Below are positions 6,714 to 14,576 of a DNA stretch of 15,673 bases, piece by piece. A program made the translations under genes and the position numbers. Within the stretch, counting starts at the first letter, position 1; the number at the start of each line of letters is the position of its first letter. Source of the stretch: an uncultured Lachnospiraceae bacterium (GTDB taxonomy: Bacteria > Bacillota > Clostridia > Lachnospirales > Lachnospiraceae); assembly GCA_958405355.1 (NCBI GenBank), contig CATYEA010000019.1, forward strand, positions 1-15,673. Reading direction: 5' to 3'. Under the pieces are notes generated by a model that saw nothing but the letters and a program-made list of their open reading frames with translations, searched no databases and was not told where the DNA came from.

Positions 6714-7332
6714 CTTGAATACACCTCCTGAGAATCACATCATACAAACAGATCAGCACCAATATAAGCCCTGCAACAAGAAACACGATGCCCCACTCGT
6801 CAAAAACCCATGTATGTTCCGGTGCCAGCCACTCATAAGGATAGAAGCAATATAACGTCTGAAAATACCGTTCATGCAAAATAACCAATATATAATAAAG
6901 AACAAAGGCACCCCCATAGGCTATGTAACGGCTATTGGACAAGGCGGCCAGCACGGCCGCCAGAACTGCCCATAACATTCCCGATACGAAAATCAACAGA
7001 GGGCTCCATTGCATATTCTCATCATTTTTCAGACAAACATAAATCCAGCTTCCCAAAACTTCCACTGCACCACCGCTGATTCCGCAAGACAAAATTTTTC
7101 CCAAAATATAAGACGTCACTCCGGTCCGGGGCAAATAGGACTTAATAAATCCGGTCTGATAATCCGCCAGCCAGGCCGTCGAGTAGGGCAGTGTGCATAA
7201 GACAGGAACTGTCATACGGAATAAATCCGAATCAAAACCTGCGGTAAATAAAATCAGAATTTCCAGCAGAACTCCTGCGATAAATCCACGGGACAAAATG
7301 GCTCGCCCTATATCTGTCTCAAAACTGTTCAT
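6706..7332 (-). CDS. ABC exporter permease subunit, smaller
   Basis: A 208-residue protein with about six predicted membrane segments, including LLEILILFTAGF near the N-terminus, YILGKILSCGISGGAVEVLGS (about 75-95), ILVFVSGMLWAVLAAVLAAL-like hydrophobic stretch near 112-132, IAYGGAFVLYYILVIL (about 137-152) and IVFLVAGLILVLICLY (about 182-197). It resembles ABC-2-type permeases in layout but has no diagnostic motif. Starts at ATG only two bases after the lipoprotein stop, with no strong ribosome site, so translation probably depends on coupling to the lipoprotein gene. Its stop overlaps the start of the larger permease. Being first in the permease-ATPase set, it ties the lipoprotein to the transporter. 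Confidence 0.8.
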   Translation of the reverse strand: MNSFETDIGRAILSRGFIAGVLLEILILFTAGFDSDLFRMTVPVLCTLPYSTAWLADYQTGFIKSYLPRTGVTSYILGKILSCGISGGAVEVLGSWIYVCLKNDENMQWSPLLIFVSGMLWAVLAAVLAALSNSRYIAYGGAFVLYYILVILHERYFQTLYCFYPYEWLAPEHTWVFDEWGIVFLVAGLILVLICLYDVILRRCIQGV

Positions 7333-7334
7333 AA

Positions 7335-8903
7335 TTAATATCCCAGAGACCTGTCAATAATCGAACCATCGATGGCATTGATCGTCATAACACTTCCCGC
7401 TCGTTTCAGGCCGTACTCATCGGTAACCTTCCCTTCAAAATCCCAGACTGGCACCAGAAGCCCCGTATCATAGCTGTCCGCTTCGCTGATTCTGGCATAA
7501 CCGAGAACTACCCGATTTATCTGAACCGTCACGCCTGAATCCAACTCCGAATCGGTCTTAGCATTGGTTATCATCACCATTTTTTCAAAAGTATCTTTAA
7601 TCTCATCAAAGCTCTTCAGATTTGACTTATCCACAACAGTTTCTGTGACTTCCAGCGGTGCGTTATAATCAAATCCCACAATTCCCGAATCATTTACACG
7701 AATCTCCACACATTCCACCGGCCAATCTTTTTTCACATAATCGTCGCCGCTCCAGCCTTCCTCATGTTTACCTGTCGCATCAAAGGTCACAAAAGCACCG
7801 TCCACATACCGCATATACCGGAAAATATACACTTTTCGATATCCCTCTCTTGTATCTTCACCTTTCCGGATATCTCTGACTTCTGAATACAAACCGCCTT
7901 CATAATACTGATACGTGCTGTCCAGTCCCACATTTTTCATAAATGTATCCGAAGCCTCCCGGGCCTCCTCTTCAGAAATCGTCGTCGGTTCATCGGTAAA
8001 TTCCACCAGTTCAACATCACCCCCATACATGACACTCACGACCTCTTCTGCCCGGTCTTCATCCGCCGGCCATATACCGCCGAAAATAGTGTCTAACGCA
8101 GTAGACCCTACAATCGCTATCGCCGTAAAATCATAACCGTGCTTCCCCCGTCTGAACCGCAGGCAATTTCCCCGTTCCTCATTGTTCTGTACAAAGAACG
8201 ACATATAATCGCCGTTTTCTCCATTATTAGCACCATAATAAACCTCTCCGTTCGGATTCAGACTGTATTCCCACTGATAAAAATCCTCGCCGCCTTCTTT
8301 CTCCGCCATCTCCGCAACACTATGTAAAAGTCCGTCTGATTCATTGCCTTCCCAGACAATCTCTGCCGGTGCGTTTTCATATTCTGACTGGAGCGCATCA
8401 ATATCCTGCTGATAATCCGGCATATACCCTTCCGCTTCATCCCCATAATTTGCTTTCAGATTCTCCATTTCTTCTTTTAGACCACTGATTTCCTCTTCAA
8501 CATCTTTTCGGGTTCTCGTACTTAAGGTTACACCGGCATCATAAAGTGTCTGACCCCCGGACAACTCTTCAATGACTTTATTTAAAAACTCCTGGCTGAT
8601 TTTTTGCTGCTGAACCCGGAAAATAGACATTTGATTTATCTCGGGAATATCCACCTTTGCATCCACATTCACCGCAACTCCCAGTGATTCATCCGAAAGC
8701 GTTGCCTGATAGGTTTCATAAGCATCGGCAATATTCGCTATATCCATCGCATTTTCCCCATCTTTCTGCGCTTCCTCAATCAGATTATCCATATCTTTAT
8801 TGACAACAATCGATGAATCCGGATTTTTCTGACACCCTGAAAGCAGCATCGATGCAATAATCATGCCGGCGCCCATCCGTATATACCATAATCTTTTTTT
8901 CAT
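7335..8903 (-). CDS. Large lipoprotein, DUF6034-like
   Basis: A 522-residue exported lipoprotein. The lipobox LLSGC puts the lipidated cysteine at residue 24, after a hydrophobic segment. The mature part begins with NPDSSIVVNKDMDNL, which I associate with the Clostridia lipoprotein family DUF6034. A likely coiled coil runs about 130-178. The C-terminal region ends in VPVWDF (484-489) and INAIDGSII (508-516), resembling the PepSY/YycI-like modules of kinase accessory proteins. The ATG at 8903 was chosen because AAGGGAG precedes it and the signal peptide then has normal length; an in-frame TTG 24 bases upstream has no such site. It lies between the kinase gene and the permease genes, suggesting a sensor partner or substrate receptor. 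The family name is from memory, not a search. Confidence 0.82.
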   Translation of the reverse strand: MKKRLWYIRMGAGMIIASMLLSGCQKNPDSSIVVNKDMDNLIEEAQKDGENAMDIANIADAYETYQATLSDESLGVAVNVDAKVDIPEINQMSIFRVQQQKISQEFLNKVIEELSGGQTLYDAGVTLSTRTRKDVEEEISGLKEEMENLKANYGDEAEGYMPDYQQDIDALQSEYENAPAEIVWEGNESDGLLHSVAEMAEKEGGEDFYQWEYSLNPNGEVYYGANNGENGDYMSFFVQNNEERGNCLRFRRGKHGYDFTAIAIVGSTALDTIFGGIWPADEDRAEEVVSVMYGGDVELVEFTDEPTTISEEEAREASDTFMKNVGLDSTYQYYEGGLYSEVRDIRKGEDTREGYRKVYIFRYMRYVDGAFVTFDATGKHEEGWSGDDYVKKDWPVECVEIRVNDSGIVGFDYNAPLEVTETVVDKSNLKSFDEIKDTFEKMVMITNAKTDSELDSGVTVQINRVVLGYARISEADSYDTGLLVPVWDFEGKVTDEYGLKRAGSVMTINAIDGSIIDRSLGY

Positions 8904-8930
8904 ATTTATTTCTCCCTTCCGTTTCAACCG

Positions 8931-8984
8931 AATTAAAAAGAACCCATATCAGGATTTCATGATATTATCCTAACATGGGTTCTT
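8931..8984 (-). terminator. Hairpin with U-tract between kinase and lipoprotein genes
   Basis: Outer arms AAGAACCCAT (8938-8947) and ATGGGTTCTT (8975-8984) pair perfectly, and inner arms AGGAT (8951-8955) and ATCCT (8967-8971) extend the stem across a three-base internal loop. On the minus strand the stem is followed by a T-run and TTTAATT. It should fully or partly terminate the regulator-kinase transcript. A competing six-base pair ATATCA/TGATAT (8946-8951 with 8960-8965) also exists. Confidence 0.75.
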
Positions 8985-8991
8985 ACATCAA
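8964..8991 (-). promoter_or_regulatory. Candidate promoter of the lipoprotein-ABC operon, inside the hairpin
   Basis: Minus-strand -35 TTGATG (8986-8991, 4 of 6), a 16-base spacer and -10 GATAAT (8964-8969, 5 of 6). It overlaps the terminator-like hairpin, so transcripts begun here would carry only its 3' part. As the first promoter-like sequence before the exporter genes it is the natural target for the neighbouring response regulator, but I see no clear direct-repeat operator. Confidence 0.5.
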
Positions 8992-9005
8992 GTATTCATC
9001 ATTTT

Positions 9006-10397
9006 TTAAACAAATTGTAAAATTATCCGGGTACCCTCCCCTTCTTTGCTGTCAATCCGGATGGAAATGTTATGCCGTTTTGCAATCATGGCCGTAAGTG
9101 CCAGACCAAGACCGGCGCCGCCGCTCTTCCGGCTTCTGGACTTATCAACCATGTAAAAAGGCTCCATGATTTTTTCCTGTTCTTCGTCCGGGATTCCCTG
9201 TCCAAAGTCCTGAACTTCAATACAATTGTCATAGGCCCGGAGAATGATTTTGCCGCCGCTGTCACTGGCTTTAATCCCATTGTCAATCAGGTTAATCAAG
9301 ACATCCGTCATCAAATCCAGCTCCATTGGAAAGTGTTCACCATGTTCAATACATTCCAATGTCATCTGCTTGTCCTTTAAAATCACTTCACAGGATTTTG
9401 CCGCCGATTCAAAGAGACGGCTCACCGGTGTATCTACAAAAACCAGGGATTCATCCTGATCCAGTTCCAGAAGTTTCATCATCTTTTTGGACAAACGCTC
9501 TAACCGGCCACACTCTTCATAAATATAAAGTAAGGCTGCTTCCTGATTTTCCCGGCTGATTTTCGTCGACAGCAAGGTTTGGGCATAGCCGGAAATGGCC
9601 GTCATCGGCGTTTTTAATTCATGGGTCAGATTTCCCATAAATAAGGTTTTCCGCCGTTCCGACTCTTCCAGACTCCGTGTACTCGTCTCCACAGCTTCTG
9701 CCATTTTATTAAAGCTTTCCTCTAACTGGCCGATTTCATCCTTCCGTCGGACAACCACCCGTTGGTCATAATTTCCTTCCGCCAGCCGTTTTGTCGTTTC
9801 ATTCAGTTCCTGAAGCGGCTGCAGGATATGCCTCAATATGATAAACAAAACCATCATTGTTATACCGGCCACACCGAATGTAATCGCCAGTATATATCCG
9901 GTCAGACGCCGCACATTGTTTTGAACCTCTGCCATAGGCACAACTCGGTAAACGTCAATTTTATCCTGAATATTCATGCGAAAAATGACATAATCTGTAT
10001 TATCCCGGGAATAATCGACATAGGTTATATCATCGCCCTCATAACTTTTAAAATCCATCTGCGAAAGTTCTCCTGCTGAAAGGGCCGTATGATTATAAAT
10101 TTGTCGGATTTCGTTAGTTTCTTCCGTATTTCCGACCCATAAAAAGCATATCGAATAATCATCCTTCAAATTTTTAAAATAATATTCCAGATAGACAGAC
10201 CTCATATCCGCATCCATATTTCGGATCAATCCCTGCTCCAGTTCACCGGTCATTTCATAAAAACTCTGGTAGGCCCGGATAGTCGCCTCACTCTTAAGGC
10301 TTTTGCCAGTTATTCTTAAAATAAGTGCATCCCCAAATAAAGAGGCGGCTAAAAGAGCAATACAGCTAATCCACAGAATTTTTGTTCTTAATTTCAC
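9006..10397 (-). CDS. Membrane sensor histidine kinase
   Basis: A 463-residue kinase with complete modules. Membrane helix about 7-27, an extracellular sensor domain of about 135 residues (30-164), membrane helix about 166-188, HAMP (about 190-242), then HisKA with NLTHELKTPMTAI (256-268), phospho-acceptor histidine 259. The HATPase shows the N box LINLIDNGIKAS (368-379), G1 DFGQGIPDEE (397-406), F box EPFYMVDKS (412-420) and G2 GGAGLGLAL (426-434). It would autophosphorylate and pass phosphate to the response regulator encoded 34 bases upstream. Starts at GTG (10395-10397) with GGAGG eight to ten bases ahead. The extracellular domain has no recognisable motif, so the signal is unknown; adjacent envelope and exporter genes suggest a cell-surface or antimicrobial stimulus. 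Confidence 0.95.
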   Translation of the reverse strand: MKLRTKILWISCIALLAASLFGDALILRITGKSLKSEATIRAYQSFYEMTGELEQGLIRNMDADMRSVYLEYYFKNLKDDYSICFLWVGNTEETNEIRQIYNHTALSAGELSQMDFKSYEGDDITYVDYSRDNTDYVIFRMNIQDKIDVYRVVPMAEVQNNVRRLTGYILAITFGVAGITMMVLFIILRHILQPLQELNETTKRLAEGNYDQRVVVRRKDEIGQLEESFNKMAEAVETSTRSLEESERRKTLFMGNLTHELKTPMTAISGYAQTLLSTKISRENQEAALLYIYEECGRLERLSKKMMKLLELDQDESLVFVDTPVSRLFESAAKSCEVILKDKQMTLECIEHGEHFPMELDLMTDVLINLIDNGIKASDSGGKIILRAYDNCIEVQDFGQGIPDEEQEKIMEPFYMVDKSRSRKSGGAGLGLALTAMIAKRHNISIRIDSKEGEGTRIILQFV

Positions 10398-10431
10398 GTT
10401 CTACGCCTCCAAACAGTTATCCCGCCGCGAT

Positions 10432-11097
10432 TTACTCTTCCAGCCGATATCCCATTTTTGATATGGTTTTTATATGATCCGCCAGCCCAAGTTTTTTTCG
10501 AAGCTGTCCGATGTGTACATCCACCGTGCGGGTTTCTCCCATATACTCTATGCCCCATACCATACGGAGTAGATTCTCCCTGGAAATGGCAATATTTTTA
10601 TTTTTTGCCAGTACACTAAGAAGTTCAAATTCCTTCGGTTTTAATATAACCTCTCGTCCATCCTGTTTCACCGAATGCTCCTCAAAATTAATCTCCATGT
10701 TGAGAATTTTAATAGTATGGCTTAACTTATCTGCCCGGGCCAATACCTTTTCCATACGGACAAGCAACTCCAATATTTCAAAAGGTTTCACAATATAGTC
10801 CTCTGCGCCGCCTTTTAATCCCTGAATCTTTGATCCAAGGTCATCCTTGGCCGTCAGAAAAATCACTGGTATACCATATTTTTTCATCACTTCCAGCAAT
10901 TCAAAACCATTTTTACCCGGCAGCATCACATCCAGAAGAGCTAAGTCATAATCGTGATCCCGACTCAATGCAGCTTCGGCCTCACTGCCATCATAATAAA
11001 TCTGTGTGTCGTAATTTGAAACTTCCAAATTCATTGCAATCATTTTTGCAATGGCCTCTTCATCCTCAACAATTAAAATTCTGTTTTTACCTGACAT
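10432..11097 (-). CDS. OmpR/PhoB-family response regulator
   Basis: A 221-residue two-domain regulator. The receiver domain has the acidic pair in VEDEE (10-14), phospho-acceptor aspartate 56 (LALLDVMLP), switch threonine 82 (FLTAKDD) and conserved lysine 104 (YIVKPFE). The C-terminal winged helix (about 128-221) shows the LKPKEFELLSVLAKN segment and the recognition-helix region TRTVDVHIGQLRKKLG, followed by GYRLEE. It would bind DNA as a dimer after phosphorylation by the kinase gene just downstream. Starts at ATG with GGGAGAG upstream. The gene lies 60 bases after the unknown membrane-anchored protein gene with no terminator between, so they are probably co-transcribed. Likely targets are its own operon and the exporter operon starting near 8957. 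Confidence 0.96.
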   Translation of the reverse strand: MSGKNRILIVEDEEAIAKMIAMNLEVSNYDTQIYYDGSEAEAALSRDHDYDLALLDVMLPGKNGFELLEVMKKYGIPVIFLTAKDDLGSKIQGLKGGAEDYIVKPFEILELLVRMEKVLARADKLSHTIKILNMEINFEEHSVKQDGREVILKPKEFELLSVLAKNKNIAISRENLLRMVWGIEYMGETRTVDVHIGQLRKKLGLADHIKTISKMGYRLEE

Positions 11098-11157
11098 CTT
11101 TTTCTCTCTCCCACTTGTCTCTCCTGATTTATCACTGAATCAAATTCATCTCGAGTT

Positions 11158-11931
11158 TTATAATCGAATCAGGCCCGTTCCATTATTCTCCAATGGAACT
11201 TCCTCCGTATATGTATCTTCTTCATATAATCTATAAAGCAAGTTGTCGTATTGCTCAGCCAGATCGTCATTGTCAAAAGTAATATATCCGTCCACAATCT
11301 CCCATGAACTCTTATTCTCTGACAAAAAGCTGATAACGTCATCAAATAAATCCATCAGATTGAGCATGAAATTCAAGGACTCTTCTACCGTCCCATCTTC
11401 ATCCCACGACAACATTGTGTCCATTCTCTTCTTATAAAAGTCCACATAATAACTATCCACATCACAATTCTCAATGTAGGACATCATCTTATCTTCAGTC
11501 AAAAGTTCTTTATGTACCCTTTTACACTCCTGATATGCCCCTCTCGTACGGCTGATATATATTTTAGTCTGAGAAAATTCCGGTCCATCATTTTCATAAT
11601 TTTCTGCAGTGAGTACATTCACCAGCCCTTCATCATCCAAAAGTTCCACGATTCGCATATTATTTTCAAAAATGTCCGAAATATAATCTTTCATAGCTTT
11701 TTCCACGACGGCATAGTCATCCTTCGTGACTATCCGATTCAGCCGCTTGCTTATTTCTTTGAAATCAGCACTCTCCGGATCCCATGACAATTCGTAAATT
11801 TCCTCCAGTTCCGTGTCTAATTTATCTTCCTGCTTAAAATCGGAAACGACAAAAAAGGCGACGATAATTCCAAAAGCAAGAAAAAGTGCTCCGATTACTG
11901 CAATACAACCAATAATTATCTTTTTCCCCAT
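11158..11931 (-). CDS. Acidic membrane-anchored protein, function unknown
   Basis: A 257-residue protein that I do not recognise. A single N-terminal membrane segment (about 4-30, IIIGCIAVIGALFLAFGIIVAFF) lacks a lipobox ending and probably stays as an anchor. The rest is mainly helical and strikingly acidic, with many Asp/Glu clusters (for example LDTELEEIYEL and NYENDGPEF). It is predicted to lie outside the membrane. Starts at ATG after AAGGA. It has its own promoter-like -10 upstream and no terminator before the response regulator gene, so it is probably the first gene of a three-gene unit with the regulator and kinase. That position suggests an auxiliary sensing or inhibitory role, but nothing in the sequence proves it. 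Confidence 0.78.
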   Translation of the reverse strand: MGKKIIIGCIAVIGALFLAFGIIVAFFVVSDFKQEDKLDTELEEIYELSWDPESADFKEISKRLNRIVTKDDYAVVEKAMKDYISDIFENNMRIVELLDDEGLVNVLTAENYENDGPEFSQTKIYISRTRGAYQECKRVHKELLTEDKMMSYIENCDVDSYYVDFYKKRMDTMLSWDEDGTVEESLNFMLNLMDLFDDVISFLSENKSSWEIVDGYITFDNDDLAEQYDNLLYRLYEEDTYTEEVPLENNGTGLIRL

Positions 11932-11972
11932 CTCGTATATTCCTTCCCAATATAATTCTCATGTATATTTTT

Positions 11973-12002
11973 ATTATACTATGCTCCCGTCCTCTGCCGC
12001 AA
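11973..12002 (-). promoter_or_regulatory. Promoter candidate upstream of the unknown protein and two-component genes
   Basis: Minus-strand consensus -10 TATAAT (11973-11978), with a weak -35 TTGCGG (11997-12002, 3 of 6) at an 18-base spacing. It lies just after the terminator of the upstream peptide operon and 40 bases before the ATG. The weak -35 is what one expects of a promoter needing an activator such as the co-encoded regulator. Confidence 0.55.
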
Positions 12003-12044
12003 CCGATTTCTCCCAAAATGGGTTTCCTGCTATTTCCAAACCAG

Positions 12045-12071
12045 AAAAAAAGAGCAGCCCTGAGGCTGCTC
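12045..12071 (-). terminator. Rho-independent terminator of the peptide-uptake operon
   Basis: On the minus strand, stem GAGCAGCC with GGCTGCTC (12064-12071 and 12052-12059), a four-base loop and seven Ts after the stem (12045-12051). It lies 18 bases after the stop codon of the transglutaminase-like gene and separates this operon from the signalling locus. Confidence 0.95.
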
Positions 12072-12089
12072 CAAAAATAAGCTTTTTGT

Positions 12090-13463
12090 TTAAATCTCTT
12101 CCAAGGAAATAAGTTCCTGGTTAACTTCCAGCTGGGAGTAGAGAAGGCCATGGTCTTCATATTCAAACTCACCGCGCTGATTATCGATTGGATCTCCGCG
12201 AAGCCATTTTTTCTCCGGCATGAATTCCATCTGGATTTCGGAGTTGGCCGGCATACGGAAAATATCCAGATTGCCAAAATAATAATTCCAGCGTTCGGTA
12301 TTACCGGAACGCCAAGCGCTGCCGCCAAAGGACGGATCGGCAAATACCCAGCCGTAAGGCTCTACATAGAACTGTGCCCAGTCGTGACAGCCTGTGTAAA
12401 ACTCAGTCGCATAAAGACCAGACTGCCAACGAGCCGGAATGCCGGACATACGGCAAAGTGTAATGAACAGCAGAGCCTGCACACCGCAGTCTCCTTTCTG
12501 GTTCACTGCACAATATTCCGGAATACAATCGATTGTGAAGTATTCACGCATATAAGAATACATAACCTTAGTTGTCACAAAATCATAAAATCTGCGTGCA
12601 AGGATGACCGGATTTGTCTCATCTCCGGCAAGCTCATCCCGAAGCTCTCTAAGATAAGGTGTAAACATAATATGCGGTGCCTGTTCTTCCAGGCAAAAAT
12701 CCGGCTGCTTGGCTGCAGCCTTGGCCGGGTCCAGTTCCACGTAATCCACGTGATAATCATAGACATATTCCACCATGAATTCCTGATCCGGCTGAAGTTC
12801 TGTCTCAAAATATACAGTCCGCTGAGGTGCATTTTCCGGTGCAGTGTAGGCAATCTCCGGTGAGGAGGCAAGAATCTTGATGTTAGAAACCTGCTGACAG
12901 ATTTTAGGAACTGGAAGATGCACACGAACTTTGCGTCCAACTTCTTCAAATTCTTTTTTAGCTTTAATTGTTGCACGAATCTGAATACGTACGCTGCGTC
13001 CGCCATGTTCCTTCATATATTTCACATTGTCATTTAAAAGTTTCTGTTTCTGCTCGTTTGCCTGAGCATCATCCACATCCTGAACCATCACCCGTGCTGC
13101 CAGGTCCGGTCGGGTCTTAATAAGATTTTCATAGAAACGACGCTGAAAATGCACAGTACCATCAATATAAATCCAATCCGCCGCGCTGATCTCTTTCAGA
13201 TAGCGCAGTTCTTCTTCTTTGAAGTCCTTCAAATGGCTGGACATAATTTCCAATGCTTCTTCATAAGTATATGGGTACTCGTCATTACCCATCACCCGGA
13301 TAATATCTTCTTCAATTTCCAGGCGTTTTCGAAGCGACTGTGGAATATCCTTGCTCAGAAAATGCTGAATCATTTTCTGAGCGCCTTCAAAATCACCAAA
13401 ACTTTTCAGCTTTAATACATCCTCCGGCAGAGGTATTCTCATAAATGATAAATCCTGATACAT
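12090..13463 (-). CDS. Transglutaminase-like cysteine peptidase, cytoplasmic
   Basis: A 457-residue protein with a C-terminal transglutaminase-fold domain. The catalytic triad is visible as cysteine 326 (KGDCGVQALLF), histidine 360 (GCHDWAQFYV) and aspartate 376 (WVFADPSFGG). Residues 1-155 are mostly helical, and about 155-245 look like a beta-rich domain (VRIQIRATIKAK onwards), an arrangement seen in bacterial transglutaminase-like peptidases. There is no signal peptide or membrane helix, so it should act in the cytoplasm. The ATG at 13463 follows GGGGGAA; an internal ATG at codon 8 is possible. The gene lies 15 bases after the dipeptide epimerase gene and ends the peptide-uptake operon. 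Cleavage or modification of imported muropeptides is the likeliest role; this is inference from context. Confidence 0.87.
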   Translation of the reverse strand: MYQDLSFMRIPLPEDVLKLKSFGDFEGAQKMIQHFLSKDIPQSLRKRLEIEEDIIRVMGNDEYPYTYEEALEIMSSHLKDFKEEELRYLKEISAADWIYIDGTVHFQRRFYENLIKTRPDLAARVMVQDVDDAQANEQKQKLLNDNVKYMKEHGGRSVRIQIRATIKAKKEFEEVGRKVRVHLPVPKICQQVSNIKILASSPEIAYTAPENAPQRTVYFETELQPDQEFMVEYVYDYHVDYVELDPAKAAAKQPDFCLEEQAPHIMFTPYLRELRDELAGDETNPVILARRFYDFVTTKVMYSYMREYFTIDCIPEYCAVNQKGDCGVQALLFITLCRMSGIPARWQSGLYATEFYTGCHDWAQFYVEPYGWVFADPSFGGSAWRSGNTERWNYYFGNLDIFRMPANSEIQMEFMPEKKWLRGDPIDNQRGEFEYEDHGLLYSQLEVNQELISLEEI

Positions 13464-13478
13464 TTGTCTATTCCCCCA

Positions 13479-14552
13479 TTATTTTTCAAATCCTATAAAA
13501 CCAAATCCCGGTTCTTCCGGTAATACAAGACTCTTTGTATTTTCAACGTGCATACCACCCTTAAAAGGCAGGTCGGTCAAAGTGAAGGTCGCATCCAGAT
13601 CCGCACGAGTAATATTCTTCATAGCGGCTCCAAGACTGGCTGCGGCTGTAATTCCCAGGTTACTTTCCTCCACCATACATCCAAGCATACATTCAATGCC
13701 GGCCGCTTCACAGATAGCATTGATCTTCAATGCCTCGCGGATACCGCCGCATTTCATCAGCTTAATGTTCAAATAGTCTACTGCTCGACGCTCTACAAGA
13801 CGAAGGGCATCTTTTGAATTAAAACAGCTTTCATCCGACATGATCGGAACGATGGAATGCTTTGTAACATATTCAAGACCGGAAATATCATGATATGGTA
13901 CCGGCTGTTCAACCAGTTCAATATCATATTCATTCAAACGTTCAATCAAACGTACAGCTTCTTTCGCATGCCATGCCTGGTTGGCATCCACACGAATCTT
14001 CACATCATCGCCGACAGCCTCACGGATAGCTTTTACCCTGGCCAGATCCTCTGCAAAGGTCGTTCCCACTTTTGTCTTAATGGTATCAAAACCGGCTTCC
14101 ACATGTTTTTTAGCTTTTGCAGCCATGATTTCCGGTGTATCGATACCAACGGTCATATCCGTATCGATGTAATTCTGATGACCACCTAAAAGTTTATATA
14201 CAGGCATTCCCGCTTTCTTTCCAAGCAGATCATAGCAGGCAATATCAATGGCTGTTTTTGCACTGCCGGAATGAGCTGCTGTGCGGTCCATGATCCAGTA
14301 TACCTTTTCAAGGTCTGTCGGGTCTACACCAATCAATTCATTTTCAAAAGCATGAATGACGTCGGCTGTTCCTGACAGGCTTTCCCCGGTGATCAGTATG
14401 GCAGGTGCACCTTCACCGTAACCTACAAGGCCCTCATCCGTCTCTACAGCTACAATAGCGCTCCGGGAATGGGTAATAACTCCGAGTGAAATTCGAAATG
14501 GTTCGATTAACGGTACCTCAACCTGTTTTACTTTAATTCCTGTAATTTTCAT
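13479..14552 (-). CDS. L-Ala-D/L-Glu epimerase (dipeptide epimerase)
   Basis: A 357-residue enolase-superfamily enzyme of the muconate-lactonising subgroup. Catalytic residues are visible: KTK (lysines 159 and 161), metal ligands Asp189 (RVDANQAW), Glu215 (VEQPV) and Asp240 (MSDES), and Lys264 (NIKLMKCGG). The C-terminal DLD motif (about 318-320, RADLDATF) matches the DxD element that holds the dipeptide amino group in L-Ala-D/L-Glu epimerases, and residue spacing is close to Bacillus subtilis YkfB. It converts L-Ala-D-Glu from peptidoglycan to L-Ala-L-Glu for peptidase cleavage. The ATG (14550-14552) was chosen because GGGGG lies eight bases upstream; a TTG two codons earlier is too close to it. 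It lies between the peptide-import ATPase and transglutaminase-like genes, supporting this substrate. Confidence 0.92.
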   Translation of the reverse strand: MKITGIKVKQVEVPLIEPFRISLGVITHSRSAIVAVETDEGLVGYGEGAPAILITGESLSGTADVIHAFENELIGVDPTDLEKVYWIMDRTAAHSGSAKTAIDIACYDLLGKKAGMPVYKLLGGHQNYIDTDMTVGIDTPEIMAAKAKKHVEAGFDTIKTKVGTTFAEDLARVKAIREAVGDDVKIRVDANQAWHAKEAVRLIERLNEYDIELVEQPVPYHDISGLEYVTKHSIVPIMSDESCFNSKDALRLVERRAVDYLNIKLMKCGGIREALKINAICEAAGIECMLGCMVEESNLGITAAASLGAAMKNITRADLDATFTLTDLPFKGGMHVENTKSLVLPEEPGFGFIGFEK

Positions 14553-14576
14553 TTTCAATTCCCCCGTGAAAATATT

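Noticed and set aside
9762..10079. Plus-strand open frame opposite the histidine kinase
   Set aside because: The minus-strand frame carries every kinase motif; the plus-strand product is His/Cys/Asn-rich without family features.
12011..12022. Short inverted repeat around TCCCAAAATGGG in the spacer before the unknown acidic protein gene
   Set aside because: A four-base stem with no T-run; too small to call an operator or terminator.
12150..12863. Long (237-codon) plus-strand open frame opposite the transglutaminase-like gene
   Set aside because: It lies wholly inside a gene with an intact catalytic triad, has no ribosome site or recognisable domain, and its composition is that of an antisense shadow.
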